From Agrypnia vestita (taxonomy: Eukaryota; Arthropoda; Insecta; Trichoptera; Phryganeidae), in assembly GCA_016648135.1 (NCBI GenBank), contig JADDOH010004226.1:1-64000 (forward strand): 64,000 nucleotides of DNA, read 5' to 3'. The notes beneath the pieces were generated by a model. That model did no database searches, was not told where the DNA came from, and saw only the letters and a program-made list of their open reading frames with translations. A program made the translations under genes and the position numbers. Each line of letters opens with the position of its first letter. Position 1 is the first letter of the stretch. Below are positions 21,803 through 33,350 of the stretch, one piece after another.

Positions 21803-21939
21803 CTTAAGGCCAGGGTTGCCAGGTCTTCGCCAGATAAATACCGAACATTGAGCAAAAAAAATGTTTTAATCTTTTATTTATATTATTAACTTAAAATACA
21901 AAGTAAAATTGCACAAGAGCAACTAGCTAACCTAACCTA

Positions 21940-22541
21940 AAAAAAATTATTCGCTTTCTCAACTACAAATTCAATTGCGTTTGTGACGATTATGACGGTT
22001 CATGCAAAAAATATCACATCCTACCATTATACAAACGTCTTGAAATAGGTGATTTGATGTACCTACTAAAAATTGTATCAGACAACGTCGACTGTCCTGA
22101 ACTATTAAATAGACTAAAATTCCATGTTCCCTGTAGATCTCGTAGACACAACCCAGTCTTTCACATTGATTTTACCTCAACCAACTATCGTCGTAATTCA
22201 TATTTCTTGAGGTTATGCGATGCATTCAATAAATTGATAAGATTATTGGATATTCATCTGTTCGAGTGCAGCCACACAAGATTAAGAAAAATTTTGAGTG
22301 CTGAATTTTTTTCCACGTAATAATTAAGTTTCTTTTTCTTTTGATTAAATTTTTTAATCTTTCTTTCTATATAATTTTTAATATGCCTTAGTTTAATTCA
22401 TAAATATTTATCATTACTGACATATTTCTAAATGTGGAGACCTGTAATTGGCCATCTATATTGTATCAATGTTTTCTATGCTTTTTTTTGTGCTGTTGGT
22501 CTTCCATGAACGTTAAATAAAATATATAAATAAATAAATAA
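21940..22541 (+). mobile_element. CR1/Jockey-type LINE 3' part nested in the hAT element
   Basis: A continuous frame from about 21940 to the stop at 22318-22320 reads IIRFLNYKFNCVCDDYDGSC, PLYKRLEIGDLMYLLKIVSD, NVDCPELLNRLKFHVPCRSR and STNYRRNSYFLRLCDAFN. The R-L-x-x-G-D-x-x-x-L-x-K...DCPELL...F-x-V-P-x-R...TNY-x-x-N-S pattern is the C-terminus of CR1/Jockey-like reverse transcriptases. A UTR and an ATATATAAATAAATAAATAA tail follow to 22541. There is no stop in this part, so it is fairly young but 5'-truncated. Confidence 0.8.
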
Positions 22542-22950
22542 CTTACAAAAATTATATTTTTTCTCACTAATGCACACTTCCAGCAATGTCTTATTTGCTT
22601 TAACCGCCCCGTGCACTTCGCGACTTCGAAGACTGAAATTAAGAAAGAGATGGAAAACGTCTTACACTATCCGCAATCCACGAAATGGCTCGAAAACAGT
22701 GAGCGCGTGCACGAAGCGGCAACATCGCACAAATTGAGTAGGGATGCGACGCAACATCGATTGCGTCAAATCTGACGGTTGAATCGTTTATTAGGGAGAA
22801 AAATTAATCGGAAAAAAATACCGAACCGCCCATACTTCGGTATTTTCGTCATACCGGACACCGAACACGGTGCTAAAATACCGAACATTTTGAGTTTGTT
22901 CAAATCTTTCAGAACAGTGCTGGATTTTTGTCACAGAGACATTATTAATC

Positions 22951-23614
22951 AATTAATGTATATTATAGATATCTCACAGAGACGAAACTGTATTTCTCAT
23001 GGGAAAGTAGGTATAGAAGTCATTTGGATGTACATAGGACTTACGACCTATCACATGGTTGGCTTCTTGAACTGTTCATCAGTTCAAATCGCTGTTCTGA
23101 AAGATTTGAACAAACTCAAAATATTCTAAATTGTAAACACTGGTAAAAAAGGAATTTTAATAAAAATTGGAAATAATATTTCCTGGCGTATCCTAGTGTA
23201 ATGCAAGTAATTCGGATGAATTTCATTACGCAAAAAAGTATATTGCTTTCAAAATTCCGTAAATCAATTGTAGATTTTCTCATTAGCGACATTAACGATA
23301 TTAAAAATAATCAGCGACATCTATGGGGATTTAGGGGAATGAAAATGGCTTTGTACAGGCCGCATGGAAAGGCGGTTACAACTCATGTATGAAAGCTTGC
23401 CACACAGTTTAATATTTACAACTTCCAAAAATTAGTAAGCATGGTACATTCTATCATGGGTGGAAATGGCGAATGTTACATTGTGTAAAGTGATCACTTA
23501 AGCCAACCATGAGATAGGTCATAAGTCCTATGTACACCCAAATGACTTCTATACCTACTTTCCCATAAGAAATACAGTTTCGTCTCTGTGAGATATCTAT
23601 AATATACATTAATT
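22951..23614. repeat. Long inverted arms (about 115 bp) inside the hAT element
   Basis: 22951-23065 and 23501-23614 are inverted copies differing at about five positions; both contain the CTCACAGAGACGAAACTGTA sequence in opposite orientation. About 435 bp lie between them. Confidence 0.9.
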
Positions 23615-23668
23615 AAAATACCGAACGGTTCGGTGGAATACCGCACACCTGGCAACCCTGTTTAAGGC

Positions 23669-23884
23669 TTTAGGGCGGCCGACCCCCTCGAAGCGGGATG
23701 ATTTATTGCTCGCATTTATTACATCAGCGTGTATATACTATATACATATTTTGAAGAGGTTTTCTTTTTGTCTGCGCCTCTGTGCGGGCGCGACTCTTGT
23801 CGCCGCCCCCGGGCGCGACTCATGTTGCCGCCCCACCCCGCGCGGCATCCGCGGGACTCGCTGATATCTGAATGATGGATGTTA
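23669..23884. promoter_or_regulatory. GC-rich island, middle part
   Basis: CGCCGCCCCCGGGCGCGACT-type sequence (23800-23850). It is a direct continuation of the island interrupted at 21803. Confidence 0.35.
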
Positions 23885-24240
23885 ATAATTCGTAAATAGT
23901 TAGTTTGATCGATTGCCCCCAGATTATTAGTCTGATCGACTTATATGCTCCATCGGGGTCATCAAGACGCAGTGCATTGTTCTATTATGGTGGAAATGTC
24001 AGAACTAATGCATTAGCAACCTCTGTAATTCCCAGATTACACTCATTAGGGAATGAGCATGCGGAGGCGGCTGACATTTCTGCTGATAGTATAACTATTT
24101 ATAGGGCAAAGCTGATACAATTGTTTACATCCCAACGAAATGGAAATGGACAATAAATCTTTCTATTTTACCTTTAACTATTGTTATTTGTTCCTTTAAC
24201 TTTATTATTATTTTATCTTATGTTTTTCTTATGTTTTTCT

Positions 24241-24275
<35 letters not shown>

Positions 24276-24391
24276 TTTTAACTATTATTATTGTAACTTT
24301 TAACTGTCTTATGTTGTTTTTTAAAAAAATTATTCTGAATATTGTAAAAGCCCATAAGGGCGTTAAATAAATAAATAAATAAATAAATAAT
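23885..24391 (+). mobile_element. LINE relic (endonuclease piece joined to C-terminal piece) with tail
   Basis: The frame 23905-24156 reads IDCPQIISLIDLYAPSGSSR, which looks like the endonuclease motif with N/D-x-Y-A-P, and then HSLGNEHAEAADISADSITI, which resembles the RNase H-type segment G-N-E-x-A-D. The two pieces are too close together, so an internal deletion is likely. A (TTA)n microsatellite (24244-24272) and an (AAAT)n tail (24365-24390) follow. Superfamily inferred from motifs only. Confidence 0.55.
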
Positions 24392-24665
24392 AACGCGCCG
24401 GTTCATCACGCCGAGATGTTCCCGCAGATGAAGATTGATCGTCAGATCAGGCGGGGCCCGAGAAGGACACGGCGCGAGGAAGGACCGCGTTCTGATGACA
24501 ACAGGTTTCCGGATTCCCGCCGGAACGTCCCGCGCGACGCGGACCGTTTGCTTTAACGGTTATTGAGGGATTGAACCGGTCGCTGAACGGAGCCGATGTT
24601 ACGTTTATCGTTTCTGGTACGAAAGAGTCCGTCCAACGATAGAATTAAGAAATAAAAATGGCCCG
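24392..24665. promoter_or_regulatory. GC-rich island, right part
   Basis: CG-dense sequence (24395-24600) beginning directly after the LINE tail. It includes GGACACGGCGCGAGGAAGGA and CCGCGCGACGCGGACCGTTT. No frame. Confidence 0.35.
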
Positions 24666-25397
24666 GTCTGAAATCGGTAACGGTCAAAAATAAAAAGTGG
24701 AAAAAAGATTTTTAATTAGATCATTAAGTAAATTTGTATTTTTTTTTTTAAATTTTTGTAGACTGACGTTATTTATTGTAAAGAACTGTTTTATCAGTTG
24801 ATAATGTAATGGCATAATCTGTCGAAACGATTGTCCTGGTTTCGATAATGAAAATATTGAACTCTCAAAAATCATGTGTTGATTTTTTAATTTTTAAAAA
24901 TCTTCAAGATAAGTTGGCGTTTAACTTCTTTTCAAATTTAAATCACTTACTTATTATTTTTGGAGTGAGATATGAAATAGAAGTATGTGTAGATATTGAC
25001 TTTATGGTAATGTTAGCACATCAGAATTGATTAACAATTGAATTGATATCAAATTTATTTTTAATATTTTATCGTAGTTTAATTTCGAATGCCCATATCG
25101 AAGGCAGATGTGCACATACAAAATATTATAATTTTTGTAATTTAATAAGTTTTTAAAAATTTACAGGATATAATATATTTGCATATATAATATTACATAA
25201 CTTTTCTATTGCAGTAAGATATCACGAAGTTCTTTAATTTGTTAAAAAAGAAAAATACATATTTGTGTAAAATTATTTACAAAAATATTTATTTAGCTTT
25301 AAGAAGTACCTTGTATAAATAAATGAATATATTTTTCAGAATTCAGTAATTTTTTTTGTAAAGAAATAAGCAATCCACAAATAAGGCTCATTAAAAG
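24666..25397. other. AT-rich DNA, nothing recognised
   Basis: Short AT-driven frames on both strands. No recognisable feature. Confidence 0.4.
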
Positions 25398-25760
25398 TTG
25401 CACCACTTTATCGATGGGTGCAAAATTACAGACTTCTTATGTGTATCATTATCATTACTATGTACATACCTGAAGTCATTGATTGGTCGTCGCTATATAT
25501 TGTCCAGTTTCGATCTCTTCACACTGCGGATCGTGACCCCGGATTGTCAGTTGGAGATGTCTTTGATAATTCTTCTCCACCTTTCTCTATAAACTCGTTC
25601 GGATAGTCGTTGCAATAAAATAGTTACTAAAGTCTTGGATCTCTATTCCATCGAGTTAGAGATCGCCTTTTCTCTCTCTGGCTTTCCACCTCTTCAGTTA
25701 TCACCAGCTTCAACAGGTTATCATCCATTTTGAGCTCTGCTCTCAAAATTGATGAATGCG
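25398..25760 (-). mobile_element. LINE reverse transcriptase C-terminal relic, frameshifted
   Basis: Minus-strand pieces include DDNLLKLVITEEVESQREKR with RRSLTRWNRDP, then, after frameshifts, QLTIRGHDPQCEEIETGQYI. This order (x-x-L-L-x-x-x-x-G/E-x-V-E-x-x-R-x-R…T-R-W…R-G-H-D-P-Q) is seen at the end of common Lepidopteran LINE polyproteins. Stops and shifts make it a pseudogene. Confidence 0.4.
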
Positions 25761-27432
25761 AATCAAGACAGATTGTGAATGATTTTGAATATTTTTTTCA
25801 AAGTTCAGGCATATTGATCGCTGACTCATTTCAACCAGGTGAATACGCCTCCGTAAGTTTTGGTCCACCACAGCATATTCCAGATTCTCTCCAATTAGAT
25901 GCAACGCATTCGTCCGCTGTTGTGGCACTCTTCTAGGTATTTTTCATCCTAATGTTATACCCGGGAAAATTTCCTTTTCTAGACAGTTTAAGGTTCGCTA
26001 GACTAGAATTTTCCCGGTTTAGGTGACCTGGAATTTTGTTGAACATCCAGCCTCGTGTGATCCGTGATCAACTTGAAAGCAGGTAGTTATAATAAAATCG
26101 TAAGACTTAATTTTTTCCAATCATTATTATTCAAGCTCATTAGGCGTCTACTTACTCGGCTCCGAGCGCTAAGGTAAAAAACAGGCTTATTATTAACGAG
26201 GATACCTCGAGTAGCAGAGGAGGAAAGGGGGGGACGATCCTTTGTGGAGGGCAAACCGAGTGTTGCGAATGTTCCGCACTGCGGTAATTTGGGTACCAAA
26301 AACCGGCTGCGTCTAACTTACAAATTGACATTGTCAACAACCGCGTCGAGTGACGGATTGTGATGAAAAATACAGCCGGCGATATGGAGTTGTAACAGCT
26401 GTTGTGCCGCACGCTTCTGCCCTCGAGAAACGTCCTCCCTCGAATTGCTAAAAATGTATTTCGGCTTTTGCTTCGGTGGATTGGAAACTACCGACGTCCG
26501 ATTTCGTGGAAAATGTAAAAAGTGTGTTTTTTTTGTTCCCAATTTTTTACAGGGAGATGCGACTATTTCACTGTTGGGCTAGGCATTATCTACTGTGAAA
26601 TCAATGATGGAAGAAAATATTTACGAATAAAATTACGTAAATCAAAAGCATTCATCTGAGTAAAATACTCTATAATGGTGTTACAATTTTTTTGGCGTAT
26701 CGTATATTTCAATACAGACGACGTGAATTTTTGCAGGTATATAAAATGACAGCTCAATTGAGCTCTTTTCAAAATATATTGTAATATTTATATGTAATTC
26801 ACATCTAAGTGTACAATTTCTATCCACTGTAAAAGTGCTTTGGTGGATTGGCAAATTGTGATTCACGCATGTGAACATTTGTTGATGGTTTTATGACCAA
26901 ATTATTATACTTATAATTCCATTAATCTGCATATTGTACCATTAAAATGTTATTATTCTGAATAATTAATCAATAAATAAATATGTTTATTTTCATTATA
27001 ATAGGCTCATGTAGAGTTAAATAAAAAATACACATAAAAGCCCATTGTTAACATATACTCGTACCCTTTTCTCTATTTGCCACTGTTTCGATCTTGTGTT
27101 TTTAATAATTAGTCAGAGTGTAGAATCTAAATCACTTTGAGTAATAAGCATAAAAGGCACTTGCTGCCAGTACGCATAATTATAATTAATTCACACGACA
27201 TAAAAATATTTTTTTAATGTTTCAGAATGTAATTTTTGATAATTCGTCATGTATTTATAAAGACAATTTTATACCTTGTATACGTAGTAAAATCACAACG
27301 AAGACTTGGTAGTATCGAGGTCATATGATAATCTTGTGTCAGGGGTGAAGGATTTTTTGAGTTGTTATGTAGATATGTAGATACAAGAATGAAAAAAATT
27401 AATTATTAATTGAAGTGTTGCAGCAATAATTA
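25761..27432. other. Unassigned DNA
   Basis: 25760-25940 and 26100-26540 are a little GC-richer and give several overlapping minus-strand frames of 60-86 codons with no recognisable motif. 26550-27430 is AT-rich with nothing found. The GC-richer part could be conserved non-coding DNA or an old transposon. Confidence 0.35.
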
Positions 27433-27824
27433 CTAGCTGTGCCTGCGGCTTCGTAGATTTTTAGTAACTTTTAATCATATATAATCAATGTGTGCATTAA
27501 CCTTTAAATATAGATATATGTCGTCGCGGGCTTTTTATAGAAATTTTTGAGTTTTACAACTTCTATACAAAGTATATGTCTCTTACCGTTAAAACAGCGT
27601 TCGTGAAAAACGCATCGCTCGGTGATTTTTTCGTCAACTCTAGTTGTAAAATAGGTCACCACGAAAAGCCCTTTTATTTTAACGGGATAATACATATCCT
27701 GTGTCCACCCTGAAAGTCCATTCTAAATATTGATGAAAGAATTTTTGAAATCGGATGAGTGGTTTCGGAGGTTACCTCTTACATCCAAACTTACAAACTT
27801 TACCTCTTTATATATTAGTATAGA
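27433..27824 (-). mobile_element. Complete short Helitron (non-autonomous), minus strand
   Basis: Read on the minus strand it begins TCTATACTAATATATAAAGA near 27824, continues GGTAAAGTTTGTAAGTTTGG, and ends CTACGAAGCCGCAGGCACAGCTAG at 27433, followed by T. The TC start and CTAG end are Helitron signatures. The tip matches the other two copies here, but the body is different. About 390 bp and non-coding, except for one short chance frame. Confidence 0.8.
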
Positions 27825-28329
27825 ACCGTAAGTATTTTAGTGTATCAAGTCAAAAATACAGTTTAGAGATATTAGCGTTTAAAGGATTTGGGTTGTTTCA
27901 CACGCAAATATATAAAACATTTTTTTTTACATTATTTCAAAATACTTAATAAAAGTGTATTATTAACTATCATTACTAACTACCGGAAATCAGAATATAC
28001 TCAATTAATGAAATAAAAGCTTTAGCAAACAACTGGCTTACCTCCAAAGGTAGAACAGCAACTGAAAATTTACTTACTGTAATTGCATAATAATGTCTTC
28101 AAATAAAAATATATACCTATATAAATTAATTAATTAATTAAGGAAAATAAAAAATAATCTTAAACAAAACTTTAACCCTTTTTAAATTAAACAATTATTC
28201 TACATATATTTACACTTGGACTTATGACTAACTCAACTTTCACTAACATTCCACTTGATACTCTGTAGATACATAATAACTACCTTATGAAAATAAATAC
28301 TACTGACGAACTCGAAAAAATATTATAAT
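27825..28329. other. AT-rich DNA, nothing recognised
   Basis: Includes an (ATTA)n run near 28126-28140. No other feature. Confidence 0.4.
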
Positions 28330-28500
28330 TGTGTTCTATAACGCCACTCTGGGACAGGCGTAGCCTAGTAGAGTGGCATAATCCACAAATTAAACAAAAC
28401 AAAAAAAAAATGTGTAATTTATCTTATGTTTTATTGTTAAATTAGTATTAAGTATCTTTATTTGTAAACAAGGATTTTTTTAAAATAAATAAATAAATAA
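28330..28500 (+). mobile_element. LINE 3' UTR and tail
   Basis: GGGACAGGCGTAGCCTAGTA followed by AT-rich UTR and (AAATA)n at 28483-28504 resembles the 3' end of a truncated LINE. No coding part remains. Confidence 0.35.
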
Positions 28501-28505
28501 ATAAA

Positions 28506-29357
28506 CTAAATAATTATATTCTTTTACTTAATACTAAAATACCTACTCATTGTGCGACATGCATTTTGGAGAACTGAAATCAAATTATTCAAAACAATAA
28601 TTTTTATTTTAAAATTATGTACCTACACAATAAAAGACAGGGTTAATTTTATTGTTCTACCCTGTAGCAAGAGTATCATATCTGAAATGGTCAATCTCAA
28701 TTGTAAACATGTATACTAACTGAATTTTGTCATATTAGTTTAAGTAGTTTACTTCATGTGAAACGTTAGAATTATATAACAAACGTGCCAAGTGAATGTA
28801 AAACTAATTTGCTTGACTAATTAAAATGGATAGCAAACAAAAGATAACTGCTGGTCCATGGTTAACAGTGGACTACAACAAAAGTCTGATGCTGGGGCGA
28901 TGTGGTTTTCAGAAGTTGTCAATAATTATTATTAAGAGCGTTTAGAGAACGCTACACCGCATCGCAGTACAAGACCGTTAATAAGCTGATTATCTGCATT
29001 TTGAAAACAGTAAACAGTGGACGGAGAAAATTCCGCCCGCGAAAATCCTACCGATTAAGTCAGAGCCCCAAACGAGGGCGCATCATTTCTGGATACATTC
29101 GTATAATTTCCAGCCAATTTTTACTCCATTTTCTATTTTATTTAAAATTTGCTATGCGTCCGAATGAAGGAATGTTGCTAAGTTTTTCTATAGGATACTT
29201 TTGATGTTTATATCGTTAACTTTGTGGTTTCCGGTTAAAATACCGGTTTCGATATTTTAGTATGTTCTTTAATGTGAGAATAAAGAAACATTGAGATATC
29301 TCAATAATAATAACTTCTCAGAATACGCCAACCATATTTTGAAAACAGTCTATATAT
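28506..29357. other. Unassigned DNA before the long-LTR element
   Basis: AT-rich, with a short GC-richer patch at 28850-29110. No recognisable frame or repeat. Confidence 0.35.
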
Positions 29358-29690
29358 TGTGATGACCCTGGTATATAGTGGGGATCCTAATCAAATCGAG
29401 CGGACTGTATTTAATGTCGAAATGATGTTCAATTAATATTATTAAGCATTTTATTGTATTTCAATAAAAATCGTTCTCCTGGTCACGGTAAGCACTATGA
29501 TGATCCAGCTAGATAGTAGGGTCTTCCTAACGTATTAACGATGAATTCTGTATTAATAATTTATTTAAAATGTCGATGCTTACTCGTCGCGAGTTGATAT
29601 TTAATTTTAGCTATTATATTCAATTAATTTGCCAACTCCTGGCCGCGGCTAACAATGTGATGAATCCTATGGGGTGACCCGTCAAAAATA
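29358..29690. repeat. Repeated LTR-end/primer-site modules in U5
   Basis: The LTR edge TGTGATGACCC at 29358 recurs inside the LTR as CTATGATGATCC (29495-29506), preceded by CTCCTGGTCACGGTAAG, and as AATGTGATGAATCC (29653-29666), preceded by CTCCTGGCCGCGGCTAAC. The true junction at 38044-38075 has CCTGTCTGGTCACCGGCACC followed by ACTGTAATGATCC. The order is the same each time, so LTR end plus primer site appears three times in diverged form. Confidence 0.55.
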
Positions 29691-30856
29691 CGTCGTGGTA
29701 AATAATATTAAATAATATAAATTTCATTGCAATGAATAAAGTCATTTGCCGTATGATGTTAGTGAAAATAGTTGTATGGCTCGGGTGGCAACGGCTGAGG
29801 TCGACAGATACGCTGTAGCTATAAAAGGATCGCGGAATAAAATATTATACCTTCTTGAAATATTATAAATAATGTATTCTATACAATATTAATACTCTGC
29901 CTGTGCTAACTATACATTTAACTAAAATATATATTATTAACTGGAAATAATTATTCTGTGAAAATTGCGCTTTTGAATGCAATATTAACCAAAAATATTA
30001 ACTAAAAATATTTCTAACATCTTGGGTTCGCATACTATATTGATAATACCTAATGCCCTTTGCATTTACTAAGTATATTACCTAAATAGCCACAGCTATA
30101 CCATCCTGTCCGTCAGCGACGAAACATAAAACACAGTTATATTCCTAAAAGTGCTACCTCTTACGCGACAAAAATACCTATTGCAGTCGGGCTATGAATA
30201 TGAACTATTTCCGCCTCATAATGGCGCCTGGAACCAATACTAAAAACCTCACTAGAAATAATAAATGCGACTAAATCTCGATAAATACAATATATACTAT
30301 TCGTAATACGTCGTTGAATTGGCACATGAATCGTCTAATGGATGAAGGACCCCGTTGTGTATCGTAATAACTTCAAATTCTTTTATAGGAGCAGTGTGGA
30401 AACAATTGCATAATATTACGTAATAAAAACATCTAACGAACCTAATAATCTATACATTTATGTTACAATAAAATACGTACACTAGAAAGAATTCATGTAT
30501 TAGAAATAAAACATTTTCGATTTGAGACAAACCAGTAAAATCGTTCGAACGGCGCAAAGGGAAAAATTCACACATATTAAATAACACTGAAATTAATAAT
30601 TATAAACACTTTGTATTAGCATATTCTTACCTTGAATGGTTCCGTCTTAGACGTGCATGAACCTGTTCATATTAATTCCGTGGGAAAATAATACATATAT
30701 TTGCTATCTACGAAATACCACATTTTTGAAGTGAAACTTCTTTATGAATAAATAGATAAGATCTCGGGGATGGTTTGTTCGAAAGGATTCTACAACAGCC
30801 CGTGAGTTTATATGAAATAATAGTTTCTTTGAATGCTAAGTTTGGTTTTTTAAACC

Positions 30857-31132
30857 CTCAGCATCTCTGCTGAGAGGGGTAGAGGCTCCGCGCCCGCCTA
30901 AACCCGGTGGCCGACTTCCTAAGTGACTAAACGGCCCCCCTTGTTCCTCCGGAACTTACTGCATCCCGAGACTCTATCTCTTCTTTACGAGATGTGATCC
31001 TGTGACGCCTCTCTTTTAGGCTTATGATTGAGATGTACGTACTCTTTTGGTACGAGTTTCTGATGATGTGTGTTGTCTTGAGGCGCCTTTCTTTTAGGCC
31101 GGTGTTTGAAGAATCATGTACTCTTTTGGTAC
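30857..31132. repeat. Structured repeats in LTR U5: hairpins CTCAGCA/TGCTGAG and GTAC...GTAC
   Basis: A perfect stem CTCAGCA-TCTC-TGCTGAG sits at 30857-30874. GTACTCTTTTGGTAC occurs at 31039-31053 and 31118-31132 inside diverged tandem units that also share CTTTTAGGC. All are conserved in the other LTR (stem at 39572-39589). They would lie in the long R/U5 leader of the RNA. Confidence 0.7.
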
Positions 31133-32315
31133 GAATTGATGACGACATTAGCCTCCTTTGCGGGCATAGTCAGCGATGTTACAAATTATTGTGCAATCTC
31201 ATTATGCCTTTTCAGAGCGGCGTCCCACGATTCTGCATCTTGCAACATTTACTTTGGACAAATGTTAGAGTGTTAGTAACATATTTATAATATCCCAGCT
31301 ATTCCATATGAGTGAATGATTTTTATATTTATTCTGGCCCTGTCTTTCTTACAGAGGACGAAATAGAAGTTAACGTTTTCTATCAAGGTTTTACAGCATT
31401 CAAGCATGGAAATCCTTCCAAAGACATAGGGAACCTTTTTGTTGGTTTAAGTAGTTTGCGCCAGATGAGGTTAGGTGGTCGGTTTATTGACGACCCCGAG
31501 CAACAAGGAGGACCCCGCCTTTAAGGGGCCCTGCAGGGGCTTGTGCGGGTTCCACGCCCAAGTGCCGGCAATCATCCACCCCTCAGCCAGCTAGGCTAAC
31601 ACAAACCAGATATCCCCAATCTTTAGTTAGATCTCCCCATTCTGTACTTTACTCGTCATTCTGAAGCTACTTGTTAAGCCAGATGTACCGAGGTACTCAA
31701 ATCATAAAGACTTGGCTGAAGACCGGATTGCGCAATACTTATGCAACACAATTATTATAAGGCTACTAAGCATTTCTTATAGAATTACGTGTATTCAATT
31801 ATTAGTAAAAATAGTTTGAAAATCCCCATACTTTAAAATATATTCGTTCGGAAGAATTTCTCGTACGATTTGGATTGATATCTGGTTATGCAATACATAA
31901 CGCGTCGACAATTATTATGAATCTATTAAGCACTGCTTATAGAGCTCCGTAAAATCAATTGTTAATACAAATGGTATGAAAATCCCCAAGCATCAAAATA
32001 TATTCGTTTGGGAGATATTCCCGTACGAATTGAGCCAAGATCACACAAGAAATCGTGATATTAATTATACATTATTGTTCCGATTTTAAATCTTCCCAAA
32101 ATAAATACATTTCAATAGTGAAAATAATTAATCGATAGATAATATAAATGTGTTCCTTAGCTGTTACACAGTGGCGGTATGATCCTCTCTGCTACTGATG
32201 AATGGTAGATTCCTCCATACGTCCGGGCAGCAACTCCGTCCGCAAATGATGTTCTGGAACTCGGGGCTCCGTCGGTAGTCTGTTGGGCAGCGCTCCCGCT
32301 CGCAAGTCTGGTCTC

Positions 32316-32356
32316 GAACTGAAGGGGCAGAGTATCTCGTGTTCGCTCCTTTTATA
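32316..32356 (-). promoter_or_regulatory. LTR promoter (TATA box and initiator), 3' LTR
   Basis: Minus-strand TATAAAAGG at 32356-32348 is followed about 36 bp downstream by TCAGT (32322-32318), the arthropod initiator motif. The same pair is at 41082-41074 and 41047-41043 in the other LTR. Confidence 0.6.
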
Positions 32357-32890
32357 CTCTCGATTGCACCATATCTTCGAAATCCACGCTAGTGCAGTGA
32401 CTCATCCTATGAGCGATGACCTCACCGCCGGCGCTCGCCATTGGCCGGATTCAGTCAACAGGACGGTCGCCTCCGGCTCAACCCGTCGAAGGCAAAGCGC
32501 GCCTGTGATTGGTCCGTTTCGTTAAAATAATAGTTAAGTACCCGCTACACGCGAGACTTACTGTTCTGATTCATAAATAATAAAGGCTCGTTCGCACCTA
32601 CTCACAAGGTCGAGTCTATTAGGATTGGAAAACGATATTAATTTAACACAGAATTATATCTATGGTATAATAAAGATCTAAGAAATATTACTTGTATAGC
32701 TGAATATTCAATATTTTGTTAGCCTCTTGTAATACATAGAATCTTAAGAAGAAATATATCAGGCTTTTACTTTTAAACGATTCCAAACAGAAGAAATATA
32801 TTTTTTGATGTCCATACTTGACTTTTTTGAATATTATTATTTTAAGATTTTCTAAATTTATTAAATCTATCTCTATGTCGACCATCACAG

Positions 32891-32900
32891 CTTCCCCCTT
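32891..32900 (-). other. Polypurine tract
   Basis: Minus strand AAGGGGGAAG, 1 nt from the LTR start. Expected position for plus-strand priming of a minus-strand-oriented element. Confidence 0.7.
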
Positions 32901-32933
32901 ATTTAGAGAGAGGAATGATCTATCAGACCAAGC

Positions 32934-33350
32934 CTATCTGCTAAATAACCCAACAGGATAGTATATTTCGTGATACCTATCAAGAGTTTCTAAAATTCCT
33001 TGGAAAATTAATCGTTGTTCTTTCTTTTCTCCGCGTACTATATTTCTATTAGGGTCGAATTCTTTTTCAATGGAATCCTTTTGCGTATTTAAGCTACTGT
33101 AAACCATCTGCCTATCATTCAAATGAAAAGCGTACAACTAACATGAATATAAGAATTGCAAGCAAAATAGGACTGTATCTATTTTATTCAATTGATTGGA
33201 AAGGTTCGATTCTTCATAATCGAATGAATGCCTCAGTAATCTCATCATTGTGTCTGCTAACCACTCAAGCTCCATCCTGTTATCAACACTTAAAAGGAAC
33301 GCTCCTTCCCCCACTTTGTTATCCTCCTTGCTTCCCTTACAATGGTACAC
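32934..33350 (-). pseudogene. Unrecognised two-part frame next to the polypurine tract
   Basis: Two consecutive open stretches in the same minus-strand frame, 33350-33138 and 33137-32934, are separated by one stop. Combined length is about 137 codons, with acidic and basic residues in normal proportions (for example EFDPNRNIVRGEKKEQRLIF). The position directly before the 3' LTR is where a last ORF (env or accessory) would lie, but I recognise no family. It could equally be chance, since the 200-bp tandem repeats begin beside it. Confidence 0.25.

Larger units (their letters stand above)
21811..23660. mobile_element. hAT-type DNA transposon, non-autonomous
   Basis: The ends CAGGGTTGCCAGGT (21811-21824) and ACCTGGCAACCCTG (23647-23660) are perfect inverted repeats. 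They are flanked by 8-bp near-identical target copies, CTTAAGGC (21803-21810) and TTTAAGGC (23661-23668). CAGGG-type ends with an 8-bp duplication define hAT elements. Length 1850 bp. Inside are a LINE relic, an ACCGAAC-rich segment, and a pair of 115-bp inverted arms. No hAT transposase frame. Confidence 0.8.
29358..32889 (-). repeat. Long terminal repeat, downstream (3') copy
   Basis: 3532 bp, aligned end to end with 38066-41614. In a 400-nt stretch compared by eye (29400-29800) I count about eight differences, so the two copies are young. The U3 side is at the high-coordinate end (TATA at 32348-32356 on the minus strand). Most of the LTR is therefore R/U5. Confidence 0.85.

Noticed and set aside
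30927..31524. Frames in the LTRs repeated at 39643-40240
   Set aside because: Seeing the same frames twice is explained by LTR duplication, so it is not evidence of conservation; no motif recognised.
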